From positions 1 to 35,137 of the forward strand of contig NZ_SMKR01000068.1 in assembly GCF_004348725.1 (NCBI RefSeq): 35,137 bases of DNA. Direction: 5' to 3'. Positions 7,123 to 15,468 of this stretch are shown in pieces. The stretch's first letter is position 1. The number at the start of each line of letters is the position of its first letter. Origin of the DNA: Kribbella turkmenica. Its GTDB lineage: Bacteria; Actinomycetota; Actinomycetes; Propionibacteriales; Kribbellaceae. Below the pieces are notes generated by a model that searched no databases, was not told the origin of the DNA, and worked only from the letters and a program-made list of their open reading frames with translations. Position numbers and translations under genes: made by a program.

Positions 7123-9162
7123 CTAACGCAGGAACGCGGCGGCGACGCCGGCATCGACGGGAACGTGCAGACCGGTCGTGTGCGTGAGCTCCCCGCCGGT
7201 CAGGGCGAAGACGGCCGCCGCGACATGCTCCGGCAGCACCTCCTTCTTCAGCAGCGTGCGCTGTGCGTAGTACGCCCCCAGCTCGGACTCCGGTACGCCG
7301 TACACCGCGGCACGCTGCGCACCCCAGCCGCCGGCGAAGATGCCGGACCCGCGGACGACGCCGTCCGGGTTCACCCCGTTGACGCGGATGCCGTGCTCGC
7401 CGAGCTCCGCGGCCAGCAGCCGGACCTGGTGGGCCTGGTCGGCCTTGGCCGAGCCGTACGCGACGTTGTTGGGCCCGGCGAAGACGGAGTTCTTGCTGGA
7501 GATGTAGACGATGTCGCCGCCGATGGCCTGGTCGATCAGTACCTTCGCGGCCGCCCGCGAGACCAGGAACGAGCCCTTCGCCATCACGTTGTGCTGCAGG
7601 TCCCAGTCCTTGTCCGTGGTCTCCAGCAACGACTTGGAGATCGACAGGCCGGCATTGTTGACAATCAGATCGACACCACCGAACGCGAGAACCGCCTCGC
7701 GCAACGCCGCCTCGACCGCGGCCGCGTCGGACACGTCGGCACCCACTGCCACGGCGACGTCGGACGAGCCGATCTCCTTGGCGACGGCCTCGGCGGCGGC
7801 CAGATCGAGATCGGCCACCACGACGCATGCGCCCTCGGCGGCCAGCCGCTGCGCGATCGCCTTGCCGATCCCCGAGCCGCCACCGGTGACGAAGGCGACC
7901 CGGGTGGCGAGCGGCTTCGGCTTGGGCATCCGCTGCAGCTTCGCCTCCTCCAGCGCCCAGTACTCGATCCGGAACTTCTCGCTCTCGTCGATCGGCGCGT
8001 ACGTCGACACCGCCTCGGCGCCACGCATCACGTTGATCGCGTTCACGTAGAACTCGCCGGCCACTCGCGCGGTCTGCTTGTCCTTGCCGAAGCTGAACAT
8101 GCCGACCCCGGGAACGAGCACGATCGCCGGGTCCGCGCCACGCATCGGCGGGCTGTCCGGCTGCGCGTGCCGGTCGTAGTACGCCGCGTAGTCCTCGCGG
8201 TACCGCAGATGCAGCTCCCGCAGCCGGGTCACGGCCTCGTCGAGCGGGGCCGTCGGCGGAAGGTCGAGGACCAACGGACGCACTTTCGTCCGCAGGAAGT
8301 GATCGGGACACGAGGTACCGAGAGCCGCCAGCTCGGCCAGCTTCTCGCGGGCGGTGAACTCGAGCACGACGTCGGAGTCGTTGAAGTGACCGACCTGAGG
8401 CTTGTCGGTCGATGCGAGGCCGCGGATGACCGGAGCCAGAGCGGCGGCGCGGTGGTGACGTGCGGCCTGGTCGAGCGGTTCGAAGCCTGGAACAACCGGG
8501 CCGAAGGGTTCCGGCTTGCCGCGTTCGGTCAGGAAGCGTTCCGCCGTCCGGATGATGTCGAGGGAGTTCGCCTCGCACTCCTCCGAGGTGCTGCCCCACG
8601 CGGTGATGCCGTGCCCCCCGAGGATGCAGCCGATCGCCTGTGGGTTCTCCCGTTGCACCTGCGCGATGTCCAGCCCGAGCTGGAACCCGGGTCGCCGCCA
8701 CGGCACCCAGACCACCCGGTCGCCGAAACACTCGGCCGTGAGCTTCTCGCCGTCGGCCGCGGTCGCCAGCGCGATCCCGGAGTCCGGGTGCAGATGGTCG
8801 ACATGAGGGGCGTCGACCAGCCCGTGCATCGCGGTGTCGATCGACGGCGCCGCACCGCCCTTGCCGTACAGGCAGTAGTCGAACGCGGCGACCATCTCGT
8901 CCTCGCGGTCGACGCCTGGGTACACGTCGACCAGCGAGTTCAGCCGGTCCAGCCGCAGTACGGCGAGACCCGACTCCGTCAGCGTGCCGAGGTCGCCGCC
9001 GGAGCCCTTCACCCAGACCAGGTCGACCGGCTGCTGGGTCACCGGGTCGGTCGTCGTGCCCTTCGCCGAGGTGTTCCCGCCGGCGTAGTTGGTGTTGCGC
9101 GGGTCGGCACCCAGTCTGTTGCTACGCGCAACGAGTTCGGCCGGTGTGCTGCTCACGGTCAT
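7123..9162 (-). CDS. rhaE: Bifunctional rhamnulose-1-phosphate aldolase / lactaldehyde dehydrogenase
   Basis: This 679-residue fusion has two parts. The N-terminal class II aldolase/adducin domain (about 1-400) has NTNYAGGNTSAKGT and the substrate loop VKGSGGDLGTL, then metal-site histidines such as DAPHVDHLHPDSG. The C-terminal short-chain dehydrogenase (about 415-679) has VAFVTGGGSGIGKAIA, NNAGLSIS and the Tyr-x3-Lys pair in AYGSAKADQ. By analogy with Bacillus YuxG/RhaEW, the aldolase splits L-rhamnulose 1-phosphate into dihydroxyacetone phosphate and L-lactaldehyde, and the dehydrogenase oxidises the aldehyde to L-lactate. The ATG at 9162 overlaps the rhaI stop in ATGA. Symbol use varies (rhaE, rhaEW, rhaD). 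Confidence 0.92.
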   Translation of the reverse strand: MTVSSTPAELVARSNRLGADPRNTNYAGGNTSAKGTTTDPVTQQPVDLVWVKGSGGDLGTLTESGLAVLRLDRLNSLVDVYPGVDREDEMVAAFDYCLYGKGGAAPSIDTAMHGLVDAPHVDHLHPDSGIALATAADGEKLTAECFGDRVVWVPWRRPGFQLGLDIAQVQRENPQAIGCILGGHGITAWGSTSEECEANSLDIIRTAERFLTERGKPEPFGPVVPGFEPLDQAARHHRAAALAPVIRGLASTDKPQVGHFNDSDVVLEFTAREKLAELAALGTSCPDHFLRTKVRPLVLDLPPTAPLDEAVTRLRELHLRYREDYAAYYDRHAQPDSPPMRGADPAIVLVPGVGMFSFGKDKQTARVAGEFYVNAINVMRGAEAVSTYAPIDESEKFRIEYWALEEAKLQRMPKPKPLATRVAFVTGGGSGIGKAIAQRLAAEGACVVVADLDLAAAEAVAKEIGSSDVAVAVGADVSDAAAVEAALREAVLAFGGVDLIVNNAGLSISKSLLETTDKDWDLQHNVMAKGSFLVSRAAAKVLIDQAIGGDIVYISSKNSVFAGPNNVAYGSAKADQAHQVRLLAAELGEHGIRVNGVNPDGVVRGSGIFAGGWGAQRAAVYGVPESELGAYYAQRTLLKKEVLPEHVAAAVFALTGGELTHTTGLHVPVDAGVAAAFLR

Positions 9163-10322
9163 GCTCCCCATCCGGCCTGCCGGCCGTCGGCTCGGTCCTT
9201 GACGATCTGCTCGTAGTACCCGCTGCGCCGGTAGGCGGCCACCGGGTCGGGGTCCAGGCCCTGGGACTCGCGCAGCTCGGCGAGCAACGGGCGGACGTCG
9301 GTGTTGTACGCGTCCATCAGCGCGGCGTTCGCGCCCAGCACGTCCCCCGACGCCTGGGCCGCGCGGAGCGCGTCCCGGTCGACCAGCAGCGCCTTCGCGG
9401 TGGCCTCCTGGACGTTCATCACCGACCGGATGATGGCCGGGATCTTCACCTCGATGTTGTGGCACTGGTCGAGCATGAAGGCGATCCCGCGATCCGGGTC
9501 GAGCGCGTCGCCGCGGACGATCTCGTTCATGATCCGGAACAGCTGGAACGGGTCGGCGGCACCGACCATCAGGTCGTCGTCGGCGTAGAACCGGCTGTTG
9601 AAGTCGAACGCACCCAGCTTCTTCGCCCGCAGCAGGAAGGCGACGATGAACTCGATGTTCGTCCCCGGCGCGTGGTGCCCGGTGTCGATGCAGACCGTTG
9701 CCTTCGGCCCCAGTTCCAGGCAGTGCGCGTACGACGTACCCCAGTCCGGCACGTCGGTGGTGTAGAAGGCAGGCTCGAAGAGCTTGTACTCCAGCAGCAT
9801 CCGCTGGTCGTCCCCGAGCCGGTCGTACACCTCCCTCAGCGCGGCGGCCAGCCGGTCCTGGCGGTCCTGGATGTCGTCCTGGCCGGGGTAGTTGGTGCCG
9901 TCGGAGAACCACAGCTTGAGGTCCCGGGACCCGGTCGTGTCCATGATGTCGACGCACTCCAGCAGGTGGTCGGTCGCCTTCCGCCGGACCTTCGGGTCGG
10001 GGTTGGTGACGCTGCCCAGCTTGTAGTCGTCGTCCTGGAAGACGTTGCTGTTGATCGCCCCGAGCCGGACGCCCTGCTCCTTCGCGTACGCCGCCAGCGC
10101 CGCGTAGTCGTCCACCTTGTCCCAGGGGATGTGCAGCGCGACGCTCGGCGCGACGCCGGTGTACTTGTGCACCTCGGCGGCGTCGGCGATCTTCTCCTCC
10201 GGCGAGCGCGGCACACCCGGCTGGCTGAACACCTTGAACCGCGTCCCCGAGTTGCCGAACGCCCACGAGGGCAGCTCGATCTCCTGGCGGCTCAGGGCGG
10301 TCTTCACAGCGTCGGTCGTCAT
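9159..10322 (-). CDS. rhaI: L-rhamnose isomerase (Pseudomonas stutzeri type)
   Basis: This 387-residue TIM-barrel isomerase interconverts L-rhamnose and L-rhamnulose. It is of the RhaI/COG4952 type rather than the E. coli RhaA type. Visible landmarks are the N-terminal ELPSWAFGNSGTRFKVFSQPG, the barrel strand VALHIPWDK (59-69), LLEYKLFEPAFY (acidic ligands E178/E183), CIDTGHHAPGTN (D213 with H215/H216) and DFNSRFYADDDLMVG. Together these give the two-metal centre of acidic residues and histidines. The ATG at 10322 follows the mutarotase stop by 5 nt; GAGGA lies within that upstream gene's end. It supplies rhaB with its substrate. Confidence 0.93.
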   Translation of the reverse strand: MTTDAVKTALSRQEIELPSWAFGNSGTRFKVFSQPGVPRSPEEKIADAAEVHKYTGVAPSVALHIPWDKVDDYAALAAYAKEQGVRLGAINSNVFQDDDYKLGSVTNPDPKVRRKATDHLLECVDIMDTTGSRDLKLWFSDGTNYPGQDDIQDRQDRLAAALREVYDRLGDDQRMLLEYKLFEPAFYTTDVPDWGTSYAHCLELGPKATVCIDTGHHAPGTNIEFIVAFLLRAKKLGAFDFNSRFYADDDLMVGAADPFQLFRIMNEIVRGDALDPDRGIAFMLDQCHNIEVKIPAIIRSVMNVQEATAKALLVDRDALRAAQASGDVLGANAALMDAYNTDVRPLLAELRESQGLDPDPVAAYRRSGYYEQIVKDRADGRQAGWGA

Positions 10323-10327
10323 GGTTC

Positions 10328-10669
10328 TCAGTCCTCTGGTAGATGGAAGATCTCGGGCAGCAGCAGGAACGACTCGTCCGGTGGCCGCCCGTCTTCTGTG
10401 CCGTCTTCTTGGCGGGTGAAGAATTCGGTCATCTCGGCCTGCCAGCGCGCGTTCACCTCGGTGGCCGCCATCGCCTTCTGCGCCGCCTCCAGGTCCTCGG
10501 CCTCGACGTACCCGATCAGCAGGCCGTCGTCGCGGAGGAAGAGCGAGTAGTTGTGCCAGCCGGTCTCGCGCAACGCGGCCAGCATCTCCGGCCAGACGTG
10601 CCGGTGCCGCTCGACGTACTCCTCCAAGCGGTCGGGTTTCACCTGGAGACAGAAGCAGTAGCGATTCAC
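10328..10669 (-). CDS. rhaM: L-rhamnose mutarotase
   Basis: This small 113-residue dimeric alpha/beta-barrel protein speeds alpha/beta anomer exchange of L-rhamnose, giving the isomerase the form it uses. The start MNRYCFCLQVKPDRLEEYVE, the catalytic-histidine segment RHRHVWPEML (H22/H24), GWHNYSLFLRDDGLLIGYVE and the aromatic ARWQAEM all match RhaM. The GTG at 10669 begins 10 nt after the rhaS stop. The C-terminus ends in the characteristic LLPEIFHLPED. Placement between importer and isomerase fits its role. Confidence 0.93.
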   Translation of the reverse strand: MNRYCFCLQVKPDRLEEYVERHRHVWPEMLAALRETGWHNYSLFLRDDGLLIGYVEAEDLEAAQKAMAATEVNARWQAEMTEFFTRQEDGTEDGRPPDESFLLLPEIFHLPED

Positions 10670-10679
10670 TGGGCGGCCC

Positions 10680-11756
10680 TCAGAAGTCGAACTGGTCGAT
10701 GTTGGCCGCGGTGAACTCGGTCGGCGGGCCGAGCACGATCTCGCCGTCGGCGCCGATGGTGTACTCGCCGAGCTTCCCGGCCTTGAACTTCTCGCCCTCC
10801 GCGCCGGTGATCTGGCCCGAGCTCATCGCGGCCCCGGCGTACGCCGCCAGGTAACCGATGTCGGCCGGGTTCCACAGGGCGAACTTCTTCACCGTGCCGT
10901 CCTTGACGTACTGGCGCATCTGGTTCGGCAGGCCGAGACCGGTGATCGCGACCTTGCCCTTGTAGCTGGACGCGCTGACGTACCGTGAGGCGGCGGCGAT
11001 CCCGACGGTGGTCGGCGAGACGATCACCTTGAGGTTCGGGTACGACTGCAGCAGGCCCTGCGCCTCGGTGAACGACTTCTGGTCGTCGTCGTTGCCGTAG
11101 GCGATCTTCACCAGTTTGAGCTTGCTGTTCTCCGGCTTGGCCAGCTCGGTCTGCATGACCTTGATCCAGGAGTTCTGGTTGGTCGCGTTCGGCGTCGCGG
11201 ACAGGATCGCGATCTCCCCGGCCCCGCCGGCCAGCTCGCTGGCCATCTTCACCAAACTCTCGCCGATGCCCTGGGTGCTGGCCTGGTTGATGAACGCGTC
11301 CCGGCAGGTCTTGGCGGCGTCGGAGTCGAAGGTGACCACCTTGATCCCGGCCTTGCGGGCCTGGTTCAGCGACGGGCAGACCGCGTTCGGGTCGTTCGCC
11401 GCGACCACGATCACGTCCTGCTGCTGCTGGATCAGCGTGTTGATGTAGCTGACCTGCGAGGACGCGCTGGCGTCGTTCGGGCCGACCAGTTTGTACTCGC
11501 CCTTGATCTCCTCGACCGCGACCTTGCCACCGCCGACCTCCACGTCGGTGTACGGGTTGTTCAGCTGCTTCGGCAGGTAGGCGATCTTCAGGCCCTCCTT
11601 GAGCGGGGCGTTCGGATCGGCCTTGGTCCCGGCGGACACCGTCTCGGGGGTGTTCCCGGCCGCGGTGTCGGACTTCGTCGTACCGCCGCCGCACGCGGTC
11701 AGGGCGAGGGCGGCGACGGCCAGCGCCGCCACCAGCTGGGGTTTGCGAGAAGACAT
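10680..11756 (-). CDS. rhaS: Rhamnose ABC importer, substrate-binding lipoprotein
   Basis: This 358-residue periplasmic-binding-protein-like 1 family receptor starts with a lipoprotein signal peptide: a positively charged MSSRKP, a hydrophobic core, and lipobox LTAC with the lipidated Cys at about 22. Mature parts include IAYLPKQLNNPYTDVEVGG, VVAANDPNAVCPSLNQARKAG, VVTFDSDAA and AITGLGLPNQM, as in CUT2-family sugar receptors. It should sit on the outer face of the membrane and deliver L-rhamnose to RhaPQ. The ATG at 11756 is preceded by GAAAGG; the frame is open much further upstream but that is antisense-like sequence within rhaQ. Confidence 0.92.
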   Translation of the reverse strand: MSSRKPQLVAALAVAALALTACGGGTTKSDTAAGNTPETVSAGTKADPNAPLKEGLKIAYLPKQLNNPYTDVEVGGGKVAVEEIKGEYKLVGPNDASASSQVSYINTLIQQQQDVIVVAANDPNAVCPSLNQARKAGIKVVTFDSDAAKTCRDAFINQASTQGIGESLVKMASELAGGAGEIAILSATPNATNQNSWIKVMQTELAKPENSKLKLVKIAYGNDDDQKSFTEAQGLLQSYPNLKVIVSPTTVGIAAASRYVSASSYKGKVAITGLGLPNQMRQYVKDGTVKKFALWNPADIGYLAAYAGAAMSSGQITGAEGEKFKAGKLGEYTIGADGEIVLGPPTEFTAANIDQFDF

Positions 11757-11767
11757 GATTCGACCTT

Positions 11768-12745
11768 TCAGGTGCGGCGCCGTTGCAGCACGGAGCGGGC
11801 AAGGTTGGGAGCGAGGACGGAGACGATCAGGAGTACGCCGGTGACGACGTTGAGCGCCTCGTTCGACACGTCGGACAGGCGCAATGCGTTCTGCAGCGCA
11901 CCGAGCAGCACGACACCGGCGATGACACCGGGCAGTGCGCCCCTGCCGCCGAAGATCGAGACGCCGCCGAGCAGGACCGCGGCGACCACGGCCAGCTCGA
12001 GTCCGGCGCCGTTGTCGGCCCGGGCGCTGGAGTACCGCAGCGTCCACAGCACGCCGGCGAGACCCGCGACGAGCCCGCTGGCGACGTACAGCCAGAACTT
12101 GAGCCGGCCCGGCCGGAGGCCGGCGAATCGGGCGGCCTGCTCACTCGCGCCGACCGCGAACACCGCCCGGCCGACCGGCGTCGCGTGCAGGACCACGCCG
12201 AACACGACGGCCAGGACGACGATGACGATCAGCACGTTCGGGATCGGCGTACCACCGATGGTGCCGGTGACCCAGTCGGTGTAGAGCGCCGGGAAGTCGG
12301 CGACCGCGCTGTCGCCGAGGACGACGAACGCGAGCCCGCGGTAGAGCGCGAGCGTGCCGATGGTGACCGCGAGCGACGGCAGGCCGAGGAAGGTGACGAA
12401 GAAGCCGTTGACCGCTCCGAGCACGGCCCCGAGCAGCAGACAGAGCGGGATGATCGTCTCGATCGGCTGGTTCGCGTTCCACAGGTAGCCCATCACCGCG
12501 CTGGACAGGCCGAGCGAGCTCGCCACCGAGAGGTCGATCTCGCCGGTCACGATCACCAGCGTCATCGGCAGCGCGACCAGGGCGATCGGCAGCAGGTCGA
12601 GGACCAGGAAACCGAAGTTCCGCGACGTACCGAAACTGTCGACGGTGGCCGCGGCCACGATCAGCACGAGCACCGTGATCGCGATGATCGCGACGTTCCA
12701 GTTGGCCAGCCGGGCGGTGCGGGTGACCGTGAGCTCAGCTGACAT
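11768..12745 (-). CDS. rhaQ: Rhamnose ABC importer, permease 2
   Basis: This 325-residue CUT2 (ribose/RbsC-type) permease has about 8-10 hydrophobic segments. It carries the family loop AVVAAVLLGGVSIFGGRGALPGVIAGVV near residues 245-275, where the ATPase docks, and VTGEIDLSVASSLGLSS near the N-terminal third. It forms a heterodimer with the neighbouring permease. The ATG at 12745 lies inside the end of rhaP, an 11-nt overlap, with GAGG upstream, so the two are translationally coupled. The rhaP/rhaQ names are assigned by order and could be swapped. Confidence 0.9.
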   Translation of the reverse strand: MSAELTVTRTARLANWNVAIIAITVLVLIVAAATVDSFGTSRNFGFLVLDLLPIALVALPMTLVIVTGEIDLSVASSLGLSSAVMGYLWNANQPIETIIPLCLLLGAVLGAVNGFFVTFLGLPSLAVTIGTLALYRGLAFVVLGDSAVADFPALYTDWVTGTIGGTPIPNVLIVIVVLAVVFGVVLHATPVGRAVFAVGASEQAARFAGLRPGRLKFWLYVASGLVAGLAGVLWTLRYSSARADNGAGLELAVVAAVLLGGVSIFGGRGALPGVIAGVVLLGALQNALRLSDVSNEALNVVTGVLLIVSVLAPNLARSVLQRRRT

Positions 12746-13751
12746 GGGAGCCTCGCTTCTTCAGGCCGGCCGCGACCCGGACGGCGACCAGCCGGTCGGC
12801 GCCGATGGCGAGCAGGATCAGCCCGCCGACGATCGCCTGCTGCCAGAACTGGTTGATCTCCAGCACGGCGAGCGCACTCCCGATCGTGGTCAGCAGCAAC
12901 GCTCCGAGCGCGGCGCCCCAGACGGTCCCGCTGCCACCGAAGACCGCGACCCCGCCGACGACCACCGCGGCCACCACGTTCAGCTCGTAACCGGTGCCCG
13001 CCGCAGCGTCGATCGTGCCGAACCGCGCGGCGAACAGCACGCCCGCCAGCCCGGCGAGCGCGCCGCTCACGACGAAGGCACCGACCGTACGGCGCCCGAC
13101 CGCGATGCCGGCGAGTCGCGCCGCCTGCGGGCTCGAGCCCATCGCGTACAACTCACGGCCCATCCGGTAGTTGCGCAGGACGACTCCGGTGACCACGAGG
13201 ACCAGAACGGCCAGCAGCACCAGGTACGGGACGCCGACCAGGGTCGCGGTGCCGAAGTCCAGGAACGCCGCCGGCAGTTCGTCCGCGTTGATCTGGCTGC
13301 CGCCGGCCCAGAAGTAGGTGATTCCGCGGAAGACGTACAAGGTCCCCAGCGTCACCACCAAGGCGGGCACGTTGCCGTAGCGGACGAGAACGCCGTTGAC
13401 CGCGCCGCACACCACGCCGACGCCCGCACCGGCCAGCAGGACGGGCAGCACCGGAAGGTTGTTGTTCTGCAGCAGCGTGCCGACCGTGAACGCGCTCAGG
13501 CCGAGCACCGACCCGACCGAGAGGTCGATGTTGCGCGTGATCACCACCACGGCCTGGCCGACCGCCAGAACGGCCAGGATCGCCGTGCCGAGCAGGATGT
13601 CGCGGATGCTCTGACCGGACACGAACCGCGGGTTCGAGATCGTGGTCACCGCGACCAGCAGGACCAGCGCGAGAACGATCCCGAGCTCACGCGCCCGCAG
13701 TACGACGTCCAGCGAGGAACGCCTCGGCGCGGGCAGGTCGACGGCCGTCAC
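12735..13751 (-). CDS. rhaP: Rhamnose ABC importer, permease 1
   Basis: This 338-residue CUT2 permease is paralogous to the next gene. It has ITRNIDLSVGSVLGLSAFTVG in the first half and the ATPase-contact loop NVVAAVVVGGVAVFGGSGTVWGA in the second, with eight or more membrane segments. GTG at 13751 overlaps the rhaT stop as GTGA, and AGGAGG lies 8 nt upstream. The frame is open a further 270 nt upstream, but that part is antisense-like sequence within rhaT. Confidence 0.9.
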   Translation of the reverse strand: MTAVDLPAPRRSSLDVVLRARELGIVLALVLLVAVTTISNPRFVSGQSIRDILLGTAILAVLAVGQAVVVITRNIDLSVGSVLGLSAFTVGTLLQNNNLPVLPVLLAGAGVGVVCGAVNGVLVRYGNVPALVVTLGTLYVFRGITYFWAGGSQINADELPAAFLDFGTATLVGVPYLVLLAVLVLVVTGVVLRNYRMGRELYAMGSSPQAARLAGIAVGRRTVGAFVVSGALAGLAGVLFAARFGTIDAAAGTGYELNVVAAVVVGGVAVFGGSGTVWGAALGALLLTTIGSALAVLEINQFWQQAIVGGLILLAIGADRLVAVRVAAGLKKRGSHVS

Positions 13752-15253
13752 AAGCTGGCCTCCTGTCCGGTCGCGGCGAACATCACCGACTCCTCGGTGG
13801 CCTCGCTCCGGTCGAGCTCGGCGACGAGCCGTCCCTCGCGCATCACCAGCACGCGGTCGGCCATCCCGAGCACCTCGGGCAGCTCCGACGACACCATCAG
13901 TACGGCGACGCCCTCTGCGGCCAGCCTGGACATCAGCCGGTGCACCTCGGCCTTGGTCCCGACGTCGATGCCGCGGGTGGGCTCGTCGACGATCAGCACA
14001 GTCGGCTTGGTGGCCAGCCACTTCGCCAGCACGACCTTCTGCTGGTTACCGCCGGACAACGTGCCGACCTCGTCGGAAAGCCGTCCGTACTTCGTCGTCA
14101 GCCGTTCGGTCCACTCCCTCGCCGAACGGCGTTCCCGGCCGCCGGTGAGGAAGCCGAGCCGGGACAGCGACCGCGACCGGGGCAGTGTCACGTTCCGCTC
14201 GATCGACAGCTCCATCACGAGACCTTGCTGGCGGCGGTCCTCCGGAACGAGCGCGACACCAGCGGCCATGGCCTGCTTGGGCGAGGACGGCCGGAGCGCC
14301 TTGCCGGCGATCTCGACCGTGCCGCTGTCGCGGGGGTCCACGCCGAAGATCGACTGCACCACCTCGGAGCGGCCGGACCCGATGAGACCCGCCAGCGCGA
14401 CGATCTCGCCGGCGCGGACGTCGAACGAGACGTCCTTGAACACCGGGTCCCGCGAGAGGTCACGGACACTCAGCGCCACCGCGCCAGGGGTGACGTCCTG
14501 CTTGGGGAACAGCGCGCCGAGGTCTCGGCCGACCATCTTGCGGACCATCTCGTCGACGGTGATGCCGGCCAGCAGCTCGGTGGACACGTGCCGGCCGTCG
14601 CGCATGATCGTGACCCGCTCGCACAGCGCGGTGATCTCCTCGAACCGGTGCGAGATGAACATCAGCGCGGCCCCGTCGTCCCGCAGTGACCGGGCGACCG
14701 CGAACAGTCGCTCGACCTCGACGCCGGTGAGCGCGGCGGTCGGCTCGTCCATCACCACGACGCGGGCGTCCGCGGACAGCGCCTTGGCGATCTCGACGAG
14801 TTGCTGGTCCGCGATCGACAGGCCGCGGGCCGGCCGGTTCGGGTCGATGGACACGCCGAGCCGGGTGAACAGCTGGGCGGCCTGCCGGACCATCGCGGCC
14901 CGGTCGATGGTCTTGAAACGACCCAGAGGCTGACGGCCCATCGCGATGTTCTCGGCCACCGTCAGGTCCGGGAACAGCGTCGGCTCCTGATAGATGACGG
15001 CGATCCCGGCGGCTTTCGCGTCGGCCGGTGTGTGCAGCTCGGCCGGAACGCCGTTCAGCTCGATGGTGCCGCTGTCCGGGCGGTGCACCCCGGCCAGCAT
15101 CTTCACGATCGTGGACTTCCCGGCCCCGTTCTCGCCGACCAGGGCGTGCGCCTCGCCGCCGTACAGGTCGAAGGAGACCTCGCGGACGGCGGCGACCGCG
15201 CCGAACGACTTCGACACGGCGCGGACCCGCAACACGGGCGTGCCGGCGGCCAT
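13748..15253 (-). CDS. rhaT: Rhamnose ABC importer, duplicated ATPase
   Basis: This 501-residue protein has two fused ABC domains, as in RbsA/XylG/RhaT. Domain 1 has Walker A GENGAGKS, signature LSIADQQLVEIAKAL and Walker B VVMDEPTAAL. Domain 2 has a degenerate Walker A (GLIGSGRSEV), signature LSGGNQQKVVLAKWL and Walker B LIVDEPTRGID. An inactive-like second P-loop is normal for this group. It energises import through RhaPQ. The ATG at 15253 follows GGAGGTGA; the open frame up to 15379 overlaps the promoter and operator and is rejected. It is the first gene of the operon. Confidence 0.93.
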   Translation of the reverse strand: MAAGTPVLRVRAVSKSFGAVAAVREVSFDLYGGEAHALVGENGAGKSTIVKMLAGVHRPDSGTIELNGVPAELHTPADAKAAGIAVIYQEPTLFPDLTVAENIAMGRQPLGRFKTIDRAAMVRQAAQLFTRLGVSIDPNRPARGLSIADQQLVEIAKALSADARVVVMDEPTAALTGVEVERLFAVARSLRDDGAALMFISHRFEEITALCERVTIMRDGRHVSTELLAGITVDEMVRKMVGRDLGALFPKQDVTPGAVALSVRDLSRDPVFKDVSFDVRAGEIVALAGLIGSGRSEVVQSIFGVDPRDSGTVEIAGKALRPSSPKQAMAAGVALVPEDRRQQGLVMELSIERNVTLPRSRSLSRLGFLTGGRERRSAREWTERLTTKYGRLSDEVGTLSGGNQQKVVLAKWLATKPTVLIVDEPTRGIDVGTKAEVHRLMSRLAAEGVAVLMVSSELPEVLGMADRVLVMREGRLVAELDRSEATEESVMFAATGQEASL

Positions 15254-15284
15254 GGTCACCTCCAACTCCGGGCGGCAGAGTTGC

Positions 15285-15296
15285 TGAAAGGTTTCA
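15285..15296. promoter_or_regulatory. LacI-family operator O1 (operon-proximal)
   Basis: TGAAAGGTTTCA is a near-perfect palindrome of the LacI-family type (TGAAACGTTTCA), differing only in the centre. It lies 31 bp before the rhaT start and just downstream of the predicted minus-strand promoter, where a bound repressor would block elongation or open-complex formation. The divergent LacI-family regulator is the obvious ligand. Confidence 0.7.
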
Positions 15297-15309
15297 AGAA
15301 GATTGCACG

Positions 15310-15339
15310 AACGTAAGGGCGGGCGGCTGGAAGCGTCAA
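15310..15339 (-). promoter_or_regulatory. Predicted promoter of the rhamnose operon
   Basis: On the minus strand TTGACG (15334-15339) and TACGTT (15310-15315) are separated by 18 bp. They fit a housekeeping sigma promoter (TTGAC and TAnnnT). Transcription would start around 15302 and immediately cross operator O1. Confidence 0.55.
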
Positions 15340-15418
15340 GACCTGGCTCGCCGTTCGAGGCCGATCCCGGACGCCGCACTGCGGGAAACGCTCGGGAAAC
15401 AGGTACGCTCTGCCCGTC

Positions 15419-15430
15419 TAAGACGTTTCA
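15419..15430. promoter_or_regulatory. LacI-family operator O2 (regulator-proximal)
   Basis: TAAGACGTTTCA matches the LacI-family consensus TGAAACGTTTCA at 10 of 12 positions, with one perfect half site. It lies 38 bp before the regulator start and 134 bp from O1, so it could serve autoregulation or repression by looping with O1. It is weaker than O1. Confidence 0.5.
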
Positions 15431-15468
15431 AACGAGCCCGTCCGAGGCCTTGATGAAGGAGGTCGAGC

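Noticed and set aside
5677..9216. A very long plus-strand open frame opposite the rhamnose genes.
   Set aside because: It lies entirely antisense to isomerase, aldolase and dehydrogenase genes with clear family motifs, and its translation is rich in Arg, Gly, His and Val without domain signatures. It is a product of GC-rich codon bias.
11783..14933. Long plus-strand open frames opposite the permease and ATPase genes.
   Set aside because: They mirror membrane and ATPase genes with overlapping starts and stops; no ribosome site or motif supports them.
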